From contig NZ_BDBH01000007.1 in assembly GCF_001612885.1 (NCBI RefSeq), positions 434,001 to 498,000 on the forward strand: DNA of 64,000 bases. The letters are read 5' to 3'. Of this stretch, positions 16,701 to 24,833 are shown one piece after another. Origin of the DNA: Nocardia harenae NBRC 108248. GTDB lineage: Bacteria > Actinomycetota > Actinomycetes > Mycobacteriales > Mycobacteriaceae. Position 1 is the first letter of the stretch, and each line of letters opens with the position of its first letter. The notes beneath the pieces are model-generated. The model made no database searches, was not told the origin of the DNA, and saw only the letters and a program-made list of their open reading frames with translations. A program made the translations under genes and the position numbers.

Positions 16701-19700
16701 CCCCGGTCGAGGCGGCGCTGGCCGCGGTCTGGTGCGAGCTGCTCGGCCTCGAGCGGATCGGCGTGCACGACAACTTCTTCACGCACGGCGGCGACTCCAT
16801 CCTGGCGCTGAGCATGCGCACCGCCGCCGAGCGCGCCGGGCTGTGCTTCCAGGTGGACGCCTTCTACCAGCGCCCGACCATCGCCGGGCTGGCCGAGGTG
16901 GTCGCCGCCGGGCCGTCCGCGCTCGTCGCCCCGGTCACCGCCGCGCTGGAGACGGTGCCGCTCATCGACCGGGCCGCGCTGCACCGCGCCGAGGACGCCT
17001 TCCCGGCCACCGCGCTGCAGCTCGGCATGCTCTACCACAGCATCGAGCGGGCCGATTCGATCACCTACAAGGACGTCTTCCGGTACCGGCTGGAGCTGCC
17101 GTGGCGGGAGGCCGAGTTCCGCACCGCCTTCGAGGGGCTGGTCCGCAGGCAGCCCGCGCTGCGCTCGTCCTTCGAGCTGAGCCGGTACTCGGTGCCGCTG
17201 CAGGTGGTGCACGCCGAGGCGCTGTACCGGCTGAACGTCGTCGACCTCACCGAGGGCGAGCGGCATCTCGCCGACGCCGCGGTCGAGGAGTACATCCAGC
17301 AGCGCAGGCACGCCGATTACGACCCGGCCGTCGCACCGCTGCACGAGGCACGGGTCTTTCTGCGCGACAACCTCGCTTCGCGACACACTGCCTCGGCCGC
17401 CGAGCGCGTCGTGCTCGACCTCGTGCTGAGTTTCCACCACGCGCTGCTGGACGGCTGGAGCGTCGCCACCGCGATGCTCGAGCTGTTCCAGGACTACCTG
17501 CATCGGATCGGTGCGGGCGGCGCCCCGATCGACCCGGAGCCGCACCCGGCCACGGTGCTCGCCGAGTACGCCAGGGCCCAGACGATCGCCGCGCAGGACG
17601 AGGCGTCGCGCGAGTTCTGGCGCGCGAGCCTGGCAGGCGCCGAGCCGACCGCGCTCATCGCGCAGCGCGCCAACCAGCCCGCGGGCGCCGCCCCGCCGAG
17701 GGCGAGGGCACTGGTGCCGCGGTCGCTGGCCGAGCGGGTCGCCGCCTTCGCCGCCGAGCACCGGGTGCCGGAGAAGGCGGTGTATCTGACCGCGCACTGC
17801 CTGAGCCTGCGGGTGCTGACCGGCCGACCCGACGTCACCACCGGCGTGGTCGGCCACGGCCGCCCGGACCTGGCGGCCGCCGAGCGGGTCGCCGGGCTCT
17901 TCCTCAACACGCTGCCCATCCGGCTGGAGGCGAGCGCCACCACCTGGCTGGACGCGGTGCTCCGGATCGCCGAGCGGGAGCGCGCCGCCTACCCGCACCG
18001 CCGCTACCCGCTGCGCGCCATTTTGGCCGAGGGCGGGCCGGTGTTCGAGACCGCCTTCAACTACCTCGACTACCACCTGCTCGCCCCGCTGCTGGTCGAG
18101 GGCGCGGTGCGCGTCGGCGAGGTGGACGTCCGCGAGGACACCAACTTCCAGCTCCTGGTCACGGTGGTCGCCGACCCGCGCGACGGCAGCCACTGGCTGC
18201 GGGTGGACGGCGACGCCGGGCTCACCGGCGACCAGTGCGAGACCGTCGCCCTCACCCACCTGCGCATGCTGACCGGGATCGTCGCCGACCCGTCCGCGGC
18301 GGCGGGCCCCGCCACCGCGCGTGATGTCGGCACGCTGGTCTTCGAGGCGGCCGCGCTGCACCCCGGTGCCATCGCGCTGGCGGGCGACACCGGTGGCATC
18401 ACCTACGCCGAGCTGGTCGAGCGGGTGGAGGCGCTGACCCGTGCGCTGGCGGGCGCAGGCATCGCCCCCGGCGACCGGGCGGGCATCCTGATGAACCGTC
18501 GCCCGGAACTGGTGCTGCTTGTGCTCGCGCTGGCCCGGCTCGGCGTCACCTGCGTGCCGCTCGACGTCGGCTACCCGCCGGTCCGGCTGAACCTGATGAT
18601 CGACCGGGCGCGGCCGCACCGGGTGATCGCCGACGCCGAGCACGCCGACATCGTCGCCGAGCCGGCGCTCGTCCTCGACGCCGCGACGGTGCTCGCCGCG
18701 GCCGGTCTGCCGACCGCGGCCGGTGTGCCCGTCGCGGCCGAGCGAACCACCGCGGCCGAGCGAACCGCTGCGGCCAAGCGACCCGTCGCGACCGAGCGAA
18801 CCGGCGCGGCCGGTGCGTGCCCCGCGCTCGCACTGCCCCCGGTACGCCCGGAGTCCATCGCGTACGTCCTGTTCACCTCCGGCTCCACCGGCGAACCCAA
18901 GGGCGTCGCCATGCCGCACCGCGGCCTCACCGCCCTGGTCGAGTGGCAGAACCGCACCGCTTCCGGGCTCGGCCCGGCCAGCACCCTGCAACTCGCCCCG
19001 CTCAGCTTCGACGTCGCCTTCCAGGAGATCTTCAGCACCCTGGCCGCCGGCGCCACGCTCCGGGTCAGCGCGGCCGACCTGCGCGCCGACGTGGAGGAGC
19101 TGCTCGACACCGTGATCGCGGACGGCATCGAGCGGCTCTTCCTGCCCTACGTCGCGCTCCAGGCCTTCGCCGAGGCGGCGGTGGCGCGCCAGCGCTTCCC
19201 GGTCGCGCTGCGGGTGCTGGTGTCCTCGGGCGAGCAGCTGCGCATCACCGACGAGATCCGCGCGCTCTGCGCCGCGGTGCCGGGGCTACTGCTGGAGAAC
19301 CAATACGGCCCCACCGAATCGCACGTCGCCACCACCTTCGCCCTGCGCGGCCCGGCCGCCGAGTACCCGGCGCTGCCGCCGATCGGCCGGGCCGTCCCCG
19401 GCGACGCGGTGGAGCTGCTCGACCTCGCGCTGCGCCCGGTACCGGACGGCGTGATCGGCGAGCTCTACCTGGCCGGGCGCACCCTCGCGCACGGCTACCA
19501 CGCCCGCCCCGCGCTCACGGCGCAGCGCTTCGTGGCCGGGCCTGGCGGCGGGATCCGGTACCGCACCGGCGATCTCGGACTCCGGCTGAACACCGGCGAC
19601 GTGGTCTGCCTCGGCCGCAGCGACAGCCAGGTGAAGATCCGCGGCTTCCGGGTGGAGCCCGCCGAGGTGGAGATCGCCATCCACGCCCTGGTCGACCGGT

Positions 19701-21064
19701 TCCCCGGAATCACCGACGCGGCCGTGGTCGCGCGCGGTTTCGGCGGGATCGACGGCGCGCTGATCGCCTTCCTGGTCGGCGACGCCACGGTCACCGACCA
19801 GAGCGCGCTGCGCCAGCAGCTGCGCGCGGTGCTGCCCGCGCACATGGTGCCGAGCCGCTTCGTCTGGGTGGCCGAGCTGCCGACCACCCCGAGCGGCAAG
19901 CGCGACGACGCCGCGCTGCGCGCCCGCGCCGCCGCCGCGCCGGAATCCACCGGCACGCGCCGTGAGCCGAGCGACGAGTACGAGCGGAGCGCGGTCGACC
20001 TGCTCGCCGAGTTCGCCGGGCTGCGCGAGATCGGCCCGGACGACGACTTCTTCGCGGCGGGCGGCACCTCCATCGGCGCCATGCGGGTGGTGCTCGGGCT
20101 CTCCCGGCGCTGGGGCGTCGAGGTGCCGCTGGACGCCTTCGTCGGCGCGCCGACCGCGGCCGGGCTCGCGGCGCTGCTGCGCTCCGGCTCGGTGCGGCGC
20201 ACCTTCGACCCGCTGGTCCCGATCACCGTGCCCGAGCGGCCGGGCAAGACGCCGGTTTTCCTGGTGCACCCGATCGGCGGCAACGTGCTCTGCTACCTGG
20301 CGCTGGCCAGGCACCTCGACCCGGAGCGGCCGGTCTACGCGCTGCAGGCGGCGGGCGCCGAACCGGGCAGCACCCCGGAGAAGACCGTCCCCGCCATGGC
20401 CGCCGCCTACCTGGAGGCGGTGCGCCGGGTGCGCCCGCAGGGGCCGTATCACCTGGCGGGGTGGTCGTTCGGCGGCACCGTCGCGCTGGAGATGGCGCGG
20501 TTGCTGCCCGCCGACCAGGTCGCGGGCGTGACGCTGCTCGACACCATGGCGCTGCGCAGGCTGGAGCACCGGGAGCCGATCGCCGAGGAGCAGCTGATCC
20601 GCTGGTTCTTCCTCGAGCTGATCTGGTACGCCCGCGGCGAGCAGGCGGTGCGCACCGAGTTCCAGCCGGACGTGCACGGCGCCGACGCGCTCTTCGACGT
20701 CATGCTGGCCGAGGCCATCGGCTCCGGCATCCTCCCGGCGGAGAGCTCGCCGCAGGCCATCCGGCGGCTCTACGACGTGTTCCACGCCAACTACGTGGCG
20801 CTGCTCGAGCACGAGCTGACGCCGCTGGACCGGGACATCACGCTGCTGCGCGCGGAGGGCGAGCTGCCGCGCGGCGTCGACTTCGCGCACAAGACGGTCG
20901 GCAGCATGTTCGACAGCGACAACAACGGCTGGGCGCAGTACGCGGGCGGCGCCTTCGAGGTACTCCCGGTACCGGGCGACCACCTGCACATGATGGTGGA
21001 GCCGCACGTCACCGCCGTCGCGGCCCGGCTGAACGAGGTGCTCGCCCGCGCGGACAAGCACTGA
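13760..21064 (+). CDS. Dimodular NRPS: C-A-PCP-C-A-PCP-TE
   Basis: 2434 residues. C1 about 17-450 (HHAMMDG 143-149); A1 about 470-975 (YTSGSTGTPKG from 617, FDVSVW from 662); PCP1 with Ser1013 in GGDSI; C2 about 1045-1485 (HHALLDG 1226-1232); A2 about 1515-2030 (FTSGSTGEPKG from 1705, FDVAFQ from 1750); PCP2 with Ser2104 in GGTSI; thioesterase about 2140-2434 with GWSFGG (Ser2236), LLDTM and GDHLH. My hand-read A-domain codes are DVWHFSLVDK (A1; serine-like) and DVQFVSQVAK (A2; first positions proline-like, otherwise unfamiliar). No epimerase, methyltransferase or MbtH gene is seen. A leading C domain implies an external acyl donor. Start is TTG 13760, supported by GAGGAG 7 nt upstream. Product unknown; an N-acyl dipeptide is inferred. 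Confidence 0.93.
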   Translation: MTTEKQGGQGESAETWPVSPYQRDVLGVAFRLAPEPVAQAVLSFRIDAPLDPPRLQACWERVLRGDDSLRLRFGFADGEFRQWVSDDIAPVRVADLTGEPDPEAAAQRWMWREVGAADTPEHPARLAAVVDRPDRFFLFISVHHAMMDGYGLNLIIAQLDSAYRMTGVPLDQLARPEPVNEHTDRSAATYRAIAAADAAYLASAEYEADRATLLANLDGVRPALFPGRSGRPLVVRGHYGTMIPGEFMDRVRATGFSVYAYTAAALAAWLTAVHRTDEVVLGVPMLNRATPETFRTLGHRTNAVPLRVRVDRDQPLAALAAQVAQQIKVGKRHQRFPFGDLTKALAPDPTSPPLYDVSYSFTKLPDAAYVQELLAKCAMLNPGPGQEALSIVVAESGSDGSVTLQLLYDPDVFDEHLPIEAALRSFGALLTAALAAPETPVGELPLLGYRAAERIASLEAGPRAEFPYTTLDRQLLEQVEAAPERIAVLPAEPAAAPLTYRELAAAAAGIAAKLADLGATGGDCVPVVLPRSTGMLTAIHGVVRAGCAYVPLDPAYPASRIETVLRDCGARFVLADAEHDRVYRRLGITRIAPSEVRPLPRGVENRSHPAGLAYVIYTSGSTGTPKGVQIEHRSVVNRLAWMQRRYPLTGADIVLQKTPATFDVSVWELFWWAATGAAVALLEPGGERDPRRILAAVEQHGVTVLHFVPSLFAAFLDELESDRDAVYRLRTLRLVFCSGEELPPALVQRFRTAYAAARLERPLLVNLYGPTEGTVDVSHFEVPRRAPVPVVPIGRPIDNIDLLVLDDRGRRLPPGIAGELNIAGIGVGRGYRNRPELTAAAFVADLAVPGRRRYRTGDLARWRADGTLEYLGRFDDQVKIRGNRVTLGEVRNALLGCPGVRAAAVLDEREGHTAHLLGYYVGEATAAGIESRLAERLPRYMVPSRLLRVARIPLTASGKLDRRALAAEVADAGEAAVAPRTPVEAALAAVWCELLGLERIGVHDNFFTHGGDSILALSMRTAAERAGLCFQVDAFYQRPTIAGLAEVVAAGPSALVAPVTAALETVPLIDRAALHRAEDAFPATALQLGMLYHSIERADSITYKDVFRYRLELPWREAEFRTAFEGLVRRQPALRSSFELSRYSVPLQVVHAEALYRLNVVDLTEGERHLADAAVEEYIQQRRHADYDPAVAPLHEARVFLRDNLASRHTASAAERVVLDLVLSFHHALLDGWSVATAMLELFQDYLHRIGAGGAPIDPEPHPATVLAEYARAQTIAAQDEASREFWRASLAGAEPTALIAQRANQPAGAAPPRARALVPRSLAERVAAFAAEHRVPEKAVYLTAHCLSLRVLTGRPDVTTGVVGHGRPDLAAAERVAGLFLNTLPIRLEASATTWLDAVLRIAERERAAYPHRRYPLRAILAEGGPVFETAFNYLDYHLLAPLLVEGAVRVGEVDVREDTNFQLLVTVVADPRDGSHWLRVDGDAGLTGDQCETVALTHLRMLTGIVADPSAAAGPATARDVGTLVFEAAALHPGAIALAGDTGGITYAELVERVEALTRALAGAGIAPGDRAGILMNRRPELVLLVLALARLGVTCVPLDVGYPPVRLNLMIDRARPHRVIADAEHADIVAEPALVLDAATVLAAAGLPTAAGVPVAAERTTAAERTAAAKRPVATERTGAAGACPALALPPVRPESIAYVLFTSGSTGEPKGVAMPHRGLTALVEWQNRTASGLGPASTLQLAPLSFDVAFQEIFSTLAAGATLRVSAADLRADVEELLDTVIADGIERLFLPYVALQAFAEAAVARQRFPVALRVLVSSGEQLRITDEIRALCAAVPGLLLENQYGPTESHVATTFALRGPAAEYPALPPIGRAVPGDAVELLDLALRPVPDGVIGELYLAGRTLAHGYHARPALTAQRFVAGPGGGIRYRTGDLGLRLNTGDVVCLGRSDSQVKIRGFRVEPAEVEIAIHALVDRFPGITDAAVVARGFGGIDGALIAFLVGDATVTDQSALRQQLRAVLPAHMVPSRFVWVAELPTTPSGKRDDAALRARAAAAPESTGTRREPSDEYERSAVDLLAEFAGLREIGPDDDFFAAGGTSIGAMRVVLGLSRRWGVEVPLDAFVGAPTAAGLAALLRSGSVRRTFDPLVPITVPERPGKTPVFLVHPIGGNVLCYLALARHLDPERPVYALQAAGAEPGSTPEKTVPAMAAAYLEAVRRVRPQGPYHLAGWSFGGTVALEMARLLPADQVAGVTLLDTMALRRLEHREPIAEEQLIRWFFLELIWYARGEQAVRTEFQPDVHGADALFDVMLAEAIGSGILPAESSPQAIRRLYDVFHANYVALLEHELTPLDRDITLLRAEGELPRGVDFAHKTVGSMFDSDNNGWAQYAGGAFEVLPVPGDHLHMMVEPHVTAVAARLNEVLARADKH
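18697..18840 (+). repeat. Low-complexity Ala/Glu/Arg/Thr repeats inside NRPS A2
   Basis: In-frame degenerate repeats built on GCGGCCGAGCGAACC-like units (encoding A-A-E-R-T), covering about residues 1646-1694. They sit just before the A3 core motif of the second adenylation domain. The first adenylation domain has no such segment. Likely a slippage-expanded surface loop or linker. Confidence 0.6.
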
Positions 21065-21074
21065 GCACCGGCGC

Positions 21075-21089
21075 GGCAGGGGGCCTGCC
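21075..21089 (+). terminator. Possible terminator after NRPS
   Basis: GGCAGG-ggg-CCTGCC hairpin 11 bp after the NRPS stop, with no T tract but an A-rich stretch shortly after. Weak. Confidence 0.35.
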
Positions 21090-21219
21090 GTCGGCGAAAA
21101 AGGGGCGCTGCGCACAACCTCCGCCGGGCGCAGGCGGAAGCGGCTGCCGCGCAGTGCCTTCCACCCCCCGTTTGCCTGCCGGGCGCCCGGGTACCCGGCC
21201 GGAGACCGGGAGGTGAACC

Positions 21220-22197
21220 ATGCCGGACGTGGCGATGCGAGCGAAGTTCCGCCCGATCGATTGGTCGGGCAGCCCCCGGGTGCTGCGCAAGGGCACCTGG
21301 TGGGGCGTGCTCAAGCGGGTGATCGGCGAGTTCCAGCGGGACAATGTCACCGACTGGGCCGCCGCGCTCACCTACTACAGCGTGCTCTCGGTCTTCCCCG
21401 CCATCATCGTGCTCACCGCGCTGCTCGGCTCGCTCGGCCCCACCGCCACCGCCGAGCTGATCGACACCATCCGCGAACTCGGTCCAGGCAGCGGCACCGA
21501 CCTGCTGGTGAACGCGGTGAACGAGCTGCAGGGCAGCCAGTCGGCGGCGGGCCCGCTCGCCCTCATCGGCGTCGCCACCGCGCTCTGGACCGCCTCCGGC
21601 TACATCGGCGCCTTCATCCGCGCCGCCAATGCCATCTACGAGGTCGAGGAGGGGCGCCCGATCTGGAAGACCGTCCCGGTGCGGCTCGGGCTGACCGCGG
21701 CCATGGTGGCGCTGCTCGGCATCGTCGCGCTCGGCGTGGTCGCCACCGGCTCGGTGGCCGACAAGGTGGGGCGCTGGCTCGGCATCGGCTCCGCGGCGGT
21801 GACCGCGTGGGACATCGCCAAGTGGCCGGTGCTGGCGATTCTCATGAGCCTGGCCATCGCGCTGCTCTACTGGGCCGCGCCGAACGCCAAGCAGCCCGGC
21901 TTCACCTGGATCACCCCCGGCAGCGTGCTCGCGGTGCTGGTGTGGATCGTCGCCTCGGCCGGATTCACCCTGTACGTGGCGAATTTCGGTTCCTACAACA
22001 AGGTGTACGGCTCGCTCGCGGGTGCGGTGATCTTCCTGGTCTGGCTCTGGATCACCAATATCGCGGTGCTGCTCGGCGCCGAGTTCAATGCCGAGATCGC
22101 CCGCGGCAGGCGGATCGAGCAGGGGCTCCCGCCGGACGAGGAGCCCTTTCTCCCGCTCCGCGACGCCCCCGACCACGACAAGGAGAAGCAACCATGA
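21220..22197 (+). CDS. YihY/BrkB-family inner membrane protein
   Basis: 325 residues. Six hydrophobic helices are recognisable. Family motifs: DWAAALTYYSVLSVFPAIIVL at about residues 46-66, SGYIGAFIRAANAIYE (about 127-142), YWAAPNAKQPGFTWITPGS (about 224-242) and WLWITNIAVLLGAEFNAE near the C-terminus. This family (formerly mis-annotated ribonuclease BN) comprises poorly characterised membrane proteins. A short charged tail follows. Its stop overlaps the next start (ATGA), so it is coupled to the 89-residue protein. No link to the NRPS upstream is evident beyond strand. Confidence 0.92.
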   Translation: MPDVAMRAKFRPIDWSGSPRVLRKGTWWGVLKRVIGEFQRDNVTDWAAALTYYSVLSVFPAIIVLTALLGSLGPTATAELIDTIRELGPGSGTDLLVNAVNELQGSQSAAGPLALIGVATALWTASGYIGAFIRAANAIYEVEEGRPIWKTVPVRLGLTAAMVALLGIVALGVVATGSVADKVGRWLGIGSAAVTAWDIAKWPVLAILMSLAIALLYWAAPNAKQPGFTWITPGSVLAVLVWIVASAGFTLYVANFGSYNKVYGSLAGAVIFLVWLWITNIAVLLGAEFNAEIARGRRIEQGLPPDEEPFLPLRDAPDHDKEKQP

Positions 22198-22463
22198 CCA
22201 GCACCGAGGACGACCGAACGCCGGGCGAGGAGCGGATCGCCGAGATCGCCGCCGAGGTCAGGGCGAGCGGCGCCGAGCAGCCGGACGAATCCGTGCGGGC
22301 GGCGGCCGGCCGCGCGGGCGAGATCCGCGAGCAGGCCGAGGAACTGGTGCAGCGCGGCCAGACCGCCGCGCTCGACCCCACCCGCCGCCCCTGGGTGCCG
22401 AAGGCGCTGCTCGGCACCGTCGCCGGGCTGGTGACCTGGCGGATCTTCCGCAGGCACAGCTGA
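22194..22463 (+). CDS. Small membrane-tethered protein coupled to YihY gene
   Basis: 89 residues. Acidic, helical N-terminal two-thirds (residues 1-65, rich in Glu/Ala/Arg) and a single hydrophobic segment near the C-terminus (VPKALLGTVAGLVTWRIF, about residues 68-85) ending in Arg/His. Overlaps the YihY-family gene by 4 bp. Similar small proteins follow this gene in nocardiae; function unknown. ATG 22194 is set by the overlap. Confidence 0.75.
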   Translation: MTSTEDDRTPGEERIAEIAAEVRASGAEQPDESVRAAAGRAGEIREQAEELVQRGQTAALDPTRRPWVPKALLGTVAGLVTWRIFRRHS

Positions 22464-22464
22464 T

Positions 22465-23352
22465 TCAGGGCCGGAGCACCGAGACCAGGAAATCCGTCTG
22501 GTCCCGCACCACCTGCTCGAAGACGTCGTCGAAGTAGACGTCGAAGTGGCCGACCGGGTACCGCTTCACCACCGCGTGCTTGGTGCGCTCGGCGGCTCGC
22601 AGCGTCGGCTCGACCGGCACCACCGAGTCGTTGTCCGCCACCGTGTAGAGCACCGGCATGTGCAGCTTCTTCGCCCGCTTGCCCGGCGCGTCGAACAGCG
22701 CCGGGAAGGCCACCCGCGCCGCCACTCTCGGCTGGTACCGCTCGCTCTCCTCGGCCAGCCTGCCGAAGCCGGCGGGCACGTCCGCCGCGCTCATGAGCGC
22801 GGCAGCCCGCTTGCGCCCGCCGAGCCGGATCCCGATCGGCTTGCGCCGCACCGGCCCGAGCAGCACATCGGTGAGCGCGATCGCGGTGACCTTGGTCAGG
22901 CTGGTCGGCCCCTTGCGCATTCCCGCGGCGAACCCGCTGGTGAACGGCACCTGCGCCACCACCGCGGCCAGGTAGCTGTCCTCCGGCGCGACGGTGAGCA
23001 CGTGGCCGCCGCCGAAGGAGGTGCCCCACAGCGCGATCCGGGTGCGGTCGATACCGCGGACGGTGCGCGCGAAGGCGATCGCCGCCCGCCAGTCGTCGCG
23101 CTGCCTGGCGATGCTCAGCAGCTGCCGTGGCGTCCCCCCGCTCGCCCCGAAGTGCCGGTAGTCGAAGACCAGCACCCCCATCCCGGCGGCGGCGAAGCGC
23201 CGGGCGTACCGATCGAGCCCCATCTCCCGATTCGCCCCCAGGCCGTGTCCCATGATCACCAGCGGGCGCGGCTTGGGCGCCCCGTCCGGACGGTAGAGCC
23301 AGGCGGCACAGTGATCGCTCCCCGACGGAAAACTGACCTCGACACGTTCCAT
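22465..23352 (-). CDS. Alpha/beta hydrolase (dienelactone hydrolase-like)
   Basis: 295 residues. Alpha/beta hydrolase fold: oxyanion region PLVIMGHGLGANREMG (about residues 29-44), DYRHFGAS, nucleophile Ser in IALWGTSFGGGHVL (about 106-119), acid in VADNDSVVPVEPT and final His in VGHFDVYFDD. The family hydrolyses esters or similar substrates; the substrate is unknown. ATG 23352 gives MERVEVSFPSG, a normal start; a TACCGT hexamer ends 8 nt upstream, divergent from and close to the rnpB promoter. Its stop lies 1 bp from the convergent 89-residue gene. Confidence 0.85.
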   Translation of the reverse strand: MERVEVSFPSGSDHCAAWLYRPDGAPKPRPLVIMGHGLGANREMGLDRYARRFAAAGMGVLVFDYRHFGASGGTPRQLLSIARQRDDWRAAIAFARTVRGIDRTRIALWGTSFGGGHVLTVAPEDSYLAAVVAQVPFTSGFAAGMRKGPTSLTKVTAIALTDVLLGPVRRKPIGIRLGGRKRAAALMSAADVPAGFGRLAEESERYQPRVAARVAFPALFDAPGKRAKKLHMPVLYTVADNDSVVPVEPTLRAAERTKHAVVKRYPVGHFDVYFDDVFEQVVRDQTDFLVSVLRP

Positions 23353-23371
23353 GGCACATGACGGTACCGAG

Positions 23372-23377
23372 TAGGCT
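23372..23377 (+). promoter_or_regulatory. -10 box of rnpB
   Basis: TAGGCT ends 6 nt before the first base of the P1 helix of RNase P RNA, giving a natural calibration for the -10 boxes listed elsewhere in this window. Confidence 0.6.
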
Positions 23378-23383
23378 GTAGCG

Positions 23384-23805
<422 letters not shown>

Positions 23806-23812
23806 CCGGTAC

Positions 23813-23836
23813 GGCCCGCCCCCTCCGGGGCGGGCC
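23813..23836. terminator. Bidirectional hairpin terminator, rnpB / 23846 gene
   Basis: Perfect 10-bp stem GGCCCGCCCC/GGGGCGGGCC with a 4-nt loop, 7 bp after rnpB and 9 bp from the stop of the convergent lipoprotein gene. No T tract, as is common in high-GC actinobacteria. Confidence 0.7.
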
Positions 23837-23845
23837 GCCACCGGC

Positions 23846-24220
23846 TCAGCACATGAGCTTGATCATCTGGAAGATGGCCGCCGCCTCCTCGGGACTGGCC
23901 TTCTTGCCGTTCGCCGCCACCCGGTCCGCCACCGACGCCTGCACGTCGGCCTCGGTCTGGCCCGCCTTGATGTCGCCGCAGGTCTGGTTGAGGGTATTGC
24001 TCAGCGCGGCGTCGTCCTTGCCGCTCGCCAGGGCCGGGAAGGCGCTGCGGAAGCTGACCACGAAGGTGCCCGCCTTGACGGCGTCGACGACCTGCGGTGC
24101 GGAGGTTGCCGCGGCGGAGCTGGAGCTGGACGAGGCGGCGGCGTCGTCCCCACCGCACCCGGTGAGAACCAGGGTGAGGGCGGTGGCACAAGCCGCGAGG
24201 GCGGCGTTCGTTCTGATCAC
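23846..24220 (-). CDS. DUF732-like secreted lipoprotein
   Basis: 124 residues. Signal peptide with lipobox: VIRTNAALAACATALTLVLTGCGG (lipid-modified Cys about residue 22), a Ser/Ala linker, and a ~75-residue domain with two cysteines (NQTCGDIKAGQTEADV and the terminal IKLMC) in the DUF732 pattern. DUF732 proteins are small secreted proteins of unknown role common in mycobacteria and nocardiae. GTG 24220 is supported by TAGCAT ending 7 nt upstream with no ribosome site. Ends facing rnpB. Confidence 0.8.
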   Translation of the reverse strand: MIRTNAALAACATALTLVLTGCGGDDAAASSSSSSAAATSAPQVVDAVKAGTFVVSFRSAFPALASGKDDAALSNTLNQTCGDIKAGQTEADVQASVADRVAANGKKASPEEAAAIFQMIKLMC

Positions 24221-24227
24221 GGGCGGG

Positions 24228-24233
24228 ATGCTA
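24228..24233 (-). promoter_or_regulatory. -10 box, leaderless DUF732-like gene
   Basis: TAGCAT on the minus strand ends 7 nt before the GTG at 24220. Confidence 0.45.
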
Positions 24234-24487
24234 GCGGCCCGGAAACGACGACGCCCCCCGTGCGGAATGAACGGGAGGCGACGAAAAGGGGTAATAAGAC
24301 CGGCGTCACACCGGTCGCCGGGCTCCGGCGGGCACCATTCGGTGGCCGGATGGTGACCTCTCCGTGACTGGCGGATGCCGTGATCGCCGTCATAGAGTGT
24401 TCGCCGTTGGCAAGGCCCCGCGCCGGGTGCTCGCCGGGCAGCTCGGGGCCGATTCATCTCCGATCGTGGGAAGCAGGTCTCATCTTC

Positions 24488-24820
24488 ATGCGGGTAGTTC
24501 GTTCTTTGGTCGCCGGTGCCCTGATCGCCGGTGCCGCTTCGGTTTTCGCCGCCATGGGGGCCGGTTCCGCCGGCGCCGTCGCGGTGACCCCGCTGCCGGG
24601 CGGGGTGCAGGTCGACCTCAGCCCGGCCGACACCGCGTTCGTGGCGCAGAACAATGTCGGCCGTGTCGTCGCCGGGCTGCCGCACCCGTCGGCGGCCTCC
24701 TTCGGGCAGGCGCTGGACGCGGCGGCCGACGTCTCCGTCCAGGTGCCGAACGGGCGGGTCACGTTCACGGTCTACGGGCCGCTGAACGAGCTCAGCGGCA
24801 CCATGCTGGCGCTGCAGTAG
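24488..24820 (+). CDS. Small secreted protein, unknown function
   Basis: 110 residues. Signal peptide about 1-31 (MRVVRSLVAGALIAGAASVF, ending GAGSAGAVA), then a ~80-residue mature domain beginning VTPLPGGVQVDLSPADTAF with conserved-looking segments NNVGRVVAGLPHPSAASF and VPNGRVTFTVYGPL. Similar short secreted proteins occur in Nocardia; no function is known to me. The start is placed at ATG 24488, which begins the signal peptide; an upstream in-frame ATG would add a non-signal extension. It stops 13 bp before the RNB ribonuclease gene. Confidence 0.7.
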   Translation: MRVVRSLVAGALIAGAASVFAAMGAGSAGAVAVTPLPGGVQVDLSPADTAFVAQNNVGRVVAGLPHPSAASFGQALDAAADVSVQVPNGRVTFTVYGPLNELSGTMLALQ

Positions 24821-24826
24821 TACCCT
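24821..24826 (+). promoter_or_regulatory. -10 box, leaderless RNB nuclease
   Basis: TACCCT ends 7 nt before GTG 24834, immediately after the stop codon of the preceding gene; no Shine-Dalgarno. Confidence 0.4.
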
Positions 24827-24833
24827 CCGCCCC

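Noticed and set aside
13961..18991. Long minus-strand open frame inside the NRPS gene
   Set aside because: Antisense shadow; the plus strand encodes clear NRPS core motifs throughout.
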